A stretch of DNA of 9,508 nucleotides. Source: Victivallales bacterium. GTDB lineage: Bacteria > Verrucomicrobiota > Lentisphaeria > Oligosphaerales > Lenti-02. The translations under genes and the position numbers were made by a program. The stretch's first letter is position 1. Every line of letters starts with the position of its first letter. The stretch spans positions 1-9,508 of the forward strand of contig JABGQJ010000265.1 in assembly GCA_018648945.1 (NCBI GenBank). The letters run 5' to 3'. The notes beneath the pieces were generated by a model. That model was not told the origin of the DNA, ran no database searches, and was given only the letters and a program-made list of their open reading frames with translations. Shown piece after piece: positions 7,111 to 9,508 of this stretch.

Positions 7111-7797
7111 ATGGACCCCCGCAAACACGCATTTACCCTGATCGAGCTTCTCGTCGTCATCGCCATTATTGCCATCCTCGCCTCCATGTTGCTTCCCGCG
7201 TTGGCCCAAGCCCGCGAGAAGGCGCGCAGCATCTCATGCGTCAACAACGCCAAGCAGCTTGGCCTGGCCATGATCATGTATGCCGACGACAACAAGGAGA
7301 TGTACCCCATCGTCCGCAACGGTGCGGCGACGGGAGGCGGCTACAAGACGTGGGACGATGCCATCTTCGAGTATGTGACGAACAGCCAGTCTTACGTCTG
7401 TCCCAGCGCCGACAGCCGCAACACGCGCTGCCAGATGATCAACGTCTACATCAGTGGCTGGTCGGACGTCGCTGGCGTTGTGGAAGTGGGCGGCATCGGC
7501 GGCATCAAGAAACCGTCTTCCACCGTCATGCTGGCCGAGGCCCACTGCCCGTCCAACTCGGCGAGCGCCTACAATCTGCGCGGCCAATGGGGCATGTCGA
7601 TGAACGCCTCCGGCGGCACCTCCAGCGTTCCCTGGGGCACCGGCACGGGCGCGACGCGCACCTCCTCGGGCAGTTGGTCCGTCAACGCCATGACCTGGCA
7701 CGGCAAGCGCAACAACGACCTGATGGCGGACGGACACGTCCAGGGCTTCAGCATCTACCCGCAAACCGGCGGTGGCTTCCTCTGGTACCCCTACTAG
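7111..7797 (+). CDS. Type IV prepilin-like (pseudopilin) protein with H-X9-DG motif
   Basis: The 228-residue product begins MDPRKHA and continues [20 protein letters not shown], the class III leader cut by prepilin peptidase between Ala7 and Phe8. The mature protein has Phe1 and Glu5 and a single N-terminal membrane/assembly helix. The helix continues into [36 protein letters not shown], a segment typical of PVC-group pseudopilins. The C-terminal part has [12 protein letters not shown], the H-x9-D-G motif that defines this abundant protein type. Cys residues near 37, 98 and 112 could form disulfides. The protein should end up in or outside the inner membrane as part of a pilus-like or secretion-like assembly; the exact role of the H-X9-DG type is not established. 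The chosen ATG has GGAG five bases upstream and places the leader correctly. The gene follows the GntR regulator and ends just before a strong hairpin terminator. Confidence 0.9.
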   Translation: MDPRKHAFTLIELLVVIAIIAILASMLLPALAQAREKARSISCVNNAKQLGLAMIMYADDNKEMYPIVRNGAATGGGYKTWDDAIFEYVTNSQSYVCPSADSRNTRCQMINVYISGWSDVAGVVEVGGIGGIKKPSSTVMLAEAHCPSNSASAYNLRGQWGMSMNASGGTSSVPWGTGTGATRTSSGSWSVNAMTWHGKRNNDLMADGHVQGFSIYPQTGGGFLWYPY

Positions 7798-7818
7798 ATT
7801 CCGCTTCCCTTCTCTACT

Positions 7819-7860
7819 GACGCCCCGCATCGGCATTGGTCGGCGCGGGGCGTCCTCTTT
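7819..7860 (+). terminator. Rho-independent-type terminator after the pseudopilin gene
   Basis: GACGCCCCGC (7819-7828) pairs perfectly with GCGGGGCGTC (7845-7854) around a 16-base loop, followed by the pyrimidine-rich CTCTTT. The hairpin starts 21 bases after the pseudopilin stop. The stem is very GC-rich, but the T-tract is short and interrupted. It also lies downstream of the minus-strand short frame at 7888-7992, where the stem could act without a T-tract. Confidence 0.65.
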
Positions 7861-7887
7861 CCGCCTCCCGAACGGCTGCGCCCTGCC

Positions 7888-7992
7888 CTACTCCCCTTCC
7901 TGCCAGAGCCGGCCATCCCGGACCATGACGGGAGCGGCGGCAAGAGTACCGCAGACTGAGAGGGCAACCATCGTGAGTACCTTGGCGCTCAT
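7888..7992 (-). pseudogene. Short frame with ribosome site and signal peptide, probable remnant of a secreted-protein gene
   Basis: From ATG 7992 the frame encodes 34 residues: a good signal peptide (MSAKVLTMVALSVCGTLAAA) followed by only about 14 residues (PVMVRDGRLWQEGE) before a TAG at 7890-7888. A clear GGAG lies seven bases before the ATG, so the start looks genuine. The residues after the signal peptide read like the opening strand of a secreted glycan-active enzyme (a variant of ...DGRLxxxGxPF...), but nothing recognisable follows in any minus-strand frame, and a terminator hairpin comes almost at once. The simplest reading is the surviving 5' end of a gene whose body was deleted. The alternative is a genuine tiny secreted peptide. 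It is divergent from the GH123-like gene and shares a 109-base upstream region with it. Confidence 0.45.
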
Positions 7993-8101
7993 GCATCGAC
8001 TCCGTGTCTGGGGGGTATCCCGACCTATCCCGGGAACCGCGCCGTTGCATACTGCCTGGATGCGAAGCATGTTGGCGGGAACCCAACCTGGAGATGCAAT
8101 C
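7993..8101. promoter_or_regulatory. Shared upstream region of two divergent starts
   Basis: This 109-base spacer carries both ribosome-binding sites: GGAG on the minus strand for the short frame, and GGAG at 8090-8093 for the large gene at 8102. It contains two direct copies of TATCCCG (8016-8022 and 8026-8032) exactly ten bases apart, and the second overlaps a TCCCGGGA palindrome (8028-8035). A spacing of one helical turn could suit a transcription factor, but no consensus promoter was convincing. Confidence 0.3.
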
Positions 8102-9508
8102 ATGCAGAAGCTCGTAGCAGTCTTGGTATGTCTCGCCGTTGGACTCGGCGCCGCCACTCCTCTCTTCGACTTCGAGACCGAGGCGGAAGCGAAGGCGTGG
8201 AAGCTGCGCACGCCCAGCGATGGGCTGGCGCGATCCAACATGTACGCCAGTTCGGGGCAATATTCCTTGTGCTTCAGTACGCCCGCGTACAAGAAGGGGA
8301 TGGAGCAGTGGCCCGCCTTCGAAGCCGGGCCTCCCCTGCGCGATTGGCGCGGCTACGACCGGCTGGTGATCGACATCGTGAACCCAAGTGCAGAAGCCCC
8401 GTTCCTGTCGTTCATCTGCTCGGACAGCAAGGTTCCGTTCCGTGAGGGCTTGCGCTTCAGCCTGCCCCTCCCGGTCCGTGGCTTCCGCCGCTTCGTCATC
8501 CCTCTCTCCGGTTTCCCCAAGAAGGTGGACCGCTCGGACATCGCGATCCTCCACATCTTCAGCCAGCGACCCACGCAGGACATGAGCGTATTCGTGGACA
8601 ACATCGTCTTGCTGAGGAAGGGCGAGAAACCGCCCGAGCCGGAAGACGCGTTGGCTGGTCAGCTGGCGACCATGTACCTGCTGACCGCACCTGGGAGACA
8701 GGCGTTCTTGGCGAAATGCAGTGCTCAGTTCATCAGCGGAACCGAAGCGCCACAGCCGGCGGTCACACAAGCCGTCAGGCGGGAGTTGGCCAAACTGGGC
8801 AAGATTCACGACCGTCTCTCCGCTGAGTTGCGTGCCCCCGGCCTAACGCTGGCCCGCTTCGACGGGATCCGGGAGGAGTTCGAGGAGCAACCTGCCCGCA
8901 TCGCCCGCAAGGTGGCGGAGCTGGTCTTCGCGAGCGACTTCGCGAAGCTCGGTTTGCCCGGAGACGCGATGGCGGTCGGCTTCGCGACGAGCATGAAGAA
9001 GATCCTGCCCAAGGACATGCCCTTCCAGGCCACCGTGGCCCGCGCGACGAGCCTGTCCCTGGCTCGCCGCGAGACCGAGTCCTTCCAGGTCCTGGTCATG
9101 CCGCGTGGCGGCAAGAAGCTGACGGGTGTTCAAGTCTCCGTCGGGGCGCTGAAGACGGCGGCCGGCAAGGCGTTCCCCGCCGCCGGTGTGTCTTGCGAGG
9201 TGATGGGCTATGTGAAGACCGAGAAGAAGCCGCCCTACGCGGTGTCCTACGTGGGTTGGTGGCCCGATCCGATCTTGGACTTCCTCGGCCCGGTCGAAAT
9301 CGAGCCGGACGTGGTGCAGAGCTTCTGGATTCGCGTGCGCACGTCCAAGGACCAGCCGGCTGGGACCTACCAGGGACAGTTGACCGTCTCCTGCGCCGGG
9401 CAGCCGCCTCTCGCCTTTGGCCTGACCGTGCAGGTGCGCGACTTCACGCTGCCTGCACACACGCCCCTGCCCACGGCGGTCAGCTTCGCGGCGCGCAAGA
9501 GGCAAATG
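8102..9508 (+). CDS. Secreted DUF4091/GH123-like glycan-active protein, N-terminal 469 residues (runs off the right edge)
   Basis: The frame is open for 469 codons to the window end. It starts with a signal peptide (MQKLVAVLVCLAVGLGAATP, cleavage near 18). Residues about 20-168 look like a carbohydrate-binding-type jelly roll: PLFDFETEAEAKAW, WRGYDRLVIDIVN, FRRFVIPLSGF and the closing strand VFVDNIVLL at 163-171. Residues about 175-290 are helical and charged. From about 300 a beta-sandwich follows, with ARRETESFQVLVMP, WWPDPIL (386-392), and QSFWIRVRTSKDQPAGTYQG near 406-425. That last part strongly resembles the sandwich before the barrel in DUF4091 and GH123 (beta-N-acetylgalactosaminidase) proteins. 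The catalytic barrel would lie beyond the window, so activity and substrate cannot be judged. GGAG at 8090-8093 supports the start. The gene follows the pseudopilin terminator and so has its own promoter or is controlled from the shared spacer. Confidence 0.8.
   Translation, partial: MQKLVAVLVCLAVGLGAATPLFDFETEAEAKAWKLRTPSDGLARSNMYASSGQYSLCFSTPAYKKGMEQWPAFEAGPPLRDWRGYDRLVIDIVNPSAEAPFLSFICSDSKVPFREGLRFSLPLPVRGFRRFVIPLSGFPKKVDRSDIAILHIFSQRPTQDMSVFVDNIVLLRKGEKPPEPEDALAGQLATMYLLTAPGRQAFLAKCSAQFISGTEAPQPAVTQAVRRELAKLGKIHDRLSAELRAPGLTLARFDGIREEFEEQPARIARKVAELVFASDFAKLGLPGDAMAVGFATSMKKILPKDMPFQATVARATSLSLARRETESFQVLVMPRGGKKLTGVQVSVGALKTAAGKAFPAAGVSCEVMGYVKTEKKPPYAVSYVGWWPDPILDFLGPVEIEPDVVQSFWIRVRTSKDQPAGTYQGQLTVSCAGQPPLAFGLTVQVRDFTLPAHTPLPTAVSFAARKRQM

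Noticed and set aside
7814..8809. Minus-strand frame of 331 codons opposite the GH123-like gene
   Set aside because: It runs through the terminator hairpin and the divergent spacer and lacks any domain; the plus strand has a signal peptide, a good ribosome site and recognisable sandwich motifs.
8843..9505. Minus-strand frame of 220 codons near the right edge
   Set aside because: It is antisense to the well-supported plus-strand gene and has an arginine-, glycine- and histidine-rich composition typical of shadow frames.
1..9508. Search for CRISPR arrays, insertion sequences, toxin-antitoxin pairs, phage genes, tRNA or rRNA
   Set aside because: No regular repeat-spacer pattern, transposase, terminal inverted repeats, phage protein or structural RNA was seen. 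A scan by eye could miss a diverged small RNA.

Overview
The window is a GC-rich, tightly packed bacterial segment with eight protein-coding genes and one very short open frame. Together they look like one polysaccharide-degradation locus. The best taxonomic clue is the type IV prepilin-like protein at 7111-7797. It has the [16 protein letters not shown] leader and a C-terminal H-X9-DG motif, a protein type hugely expanded in the Planctomycetes-Verrucomicrobia-Lentisphaerae (PVC) group and in neighbouring lineages such as Hydrogenedentes. Large signal-peptide-bearing proteins with LamG, FG-GAP/VCBS and carbohydrate-binding-like modules fit the same group. The exact phylum cannot be settled from the window.

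The left block is on the minus strand and reads right to left as a probable operon. It starts with a secreted GH16-type glycoside hydrolase with the EFDIME catalytic motif (3721-6177), flanked by three related beta-sandwich modules. Twenty bases downstream comes a secreted LamG plus FG-GAP/VCBS-repeat protein (1052-3700). Thirty bases further is a small cysteine-rich zinc-ribbon-like protein of unknown function (554-1021). After a 113-base gap comes the N-terminal part of an MFS transporter (3-440), which runs off the left edge.

The centre is a regulatory hub. A 227-base spacer separates the GH16 operon from a divergent GntR/FCD-family regulator (6405-7046). The spacer holds a sigma70-like promoter (TTGACA, 16-base spacer, TATGTT) followed by a perfect TTCAG-T-CTGAA inverted repeat near the expected transcription start. 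The regulator is followed on the same strand by the pseudopilin gene. The 64-base gap between them carries a perfect 12-base palindrome, CTATACGTATAG. A strong hairpin (7819-7854) closes this unit.

The right block has two divergent starts. On the minus strand is a 34-codon frame (7888-7992) with a good Shine-Dalgarno site and a signal peptide but almost no mature protein, which looks like a gene remnant. On the plus strand is a large secreted protein (8102-9508, cut by the right edge) with an N-terminal carbohydrate-binding-like domain and a beta-sandwich resembling the region before the catalytic barrel in DUF4091/GH123-type proteins.

Taken together, the inferred picture is a substrate-responsive regulator controlling secreted glycan-degrading and glycan-binding proteins, a pseudopilin that may help capture glycans at the cell surface, and an inner-membrane transporter. 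The substrate is not identifiable. No tRNA, rRNA, CRISPR array, insertion sequence or phage gene was seen.
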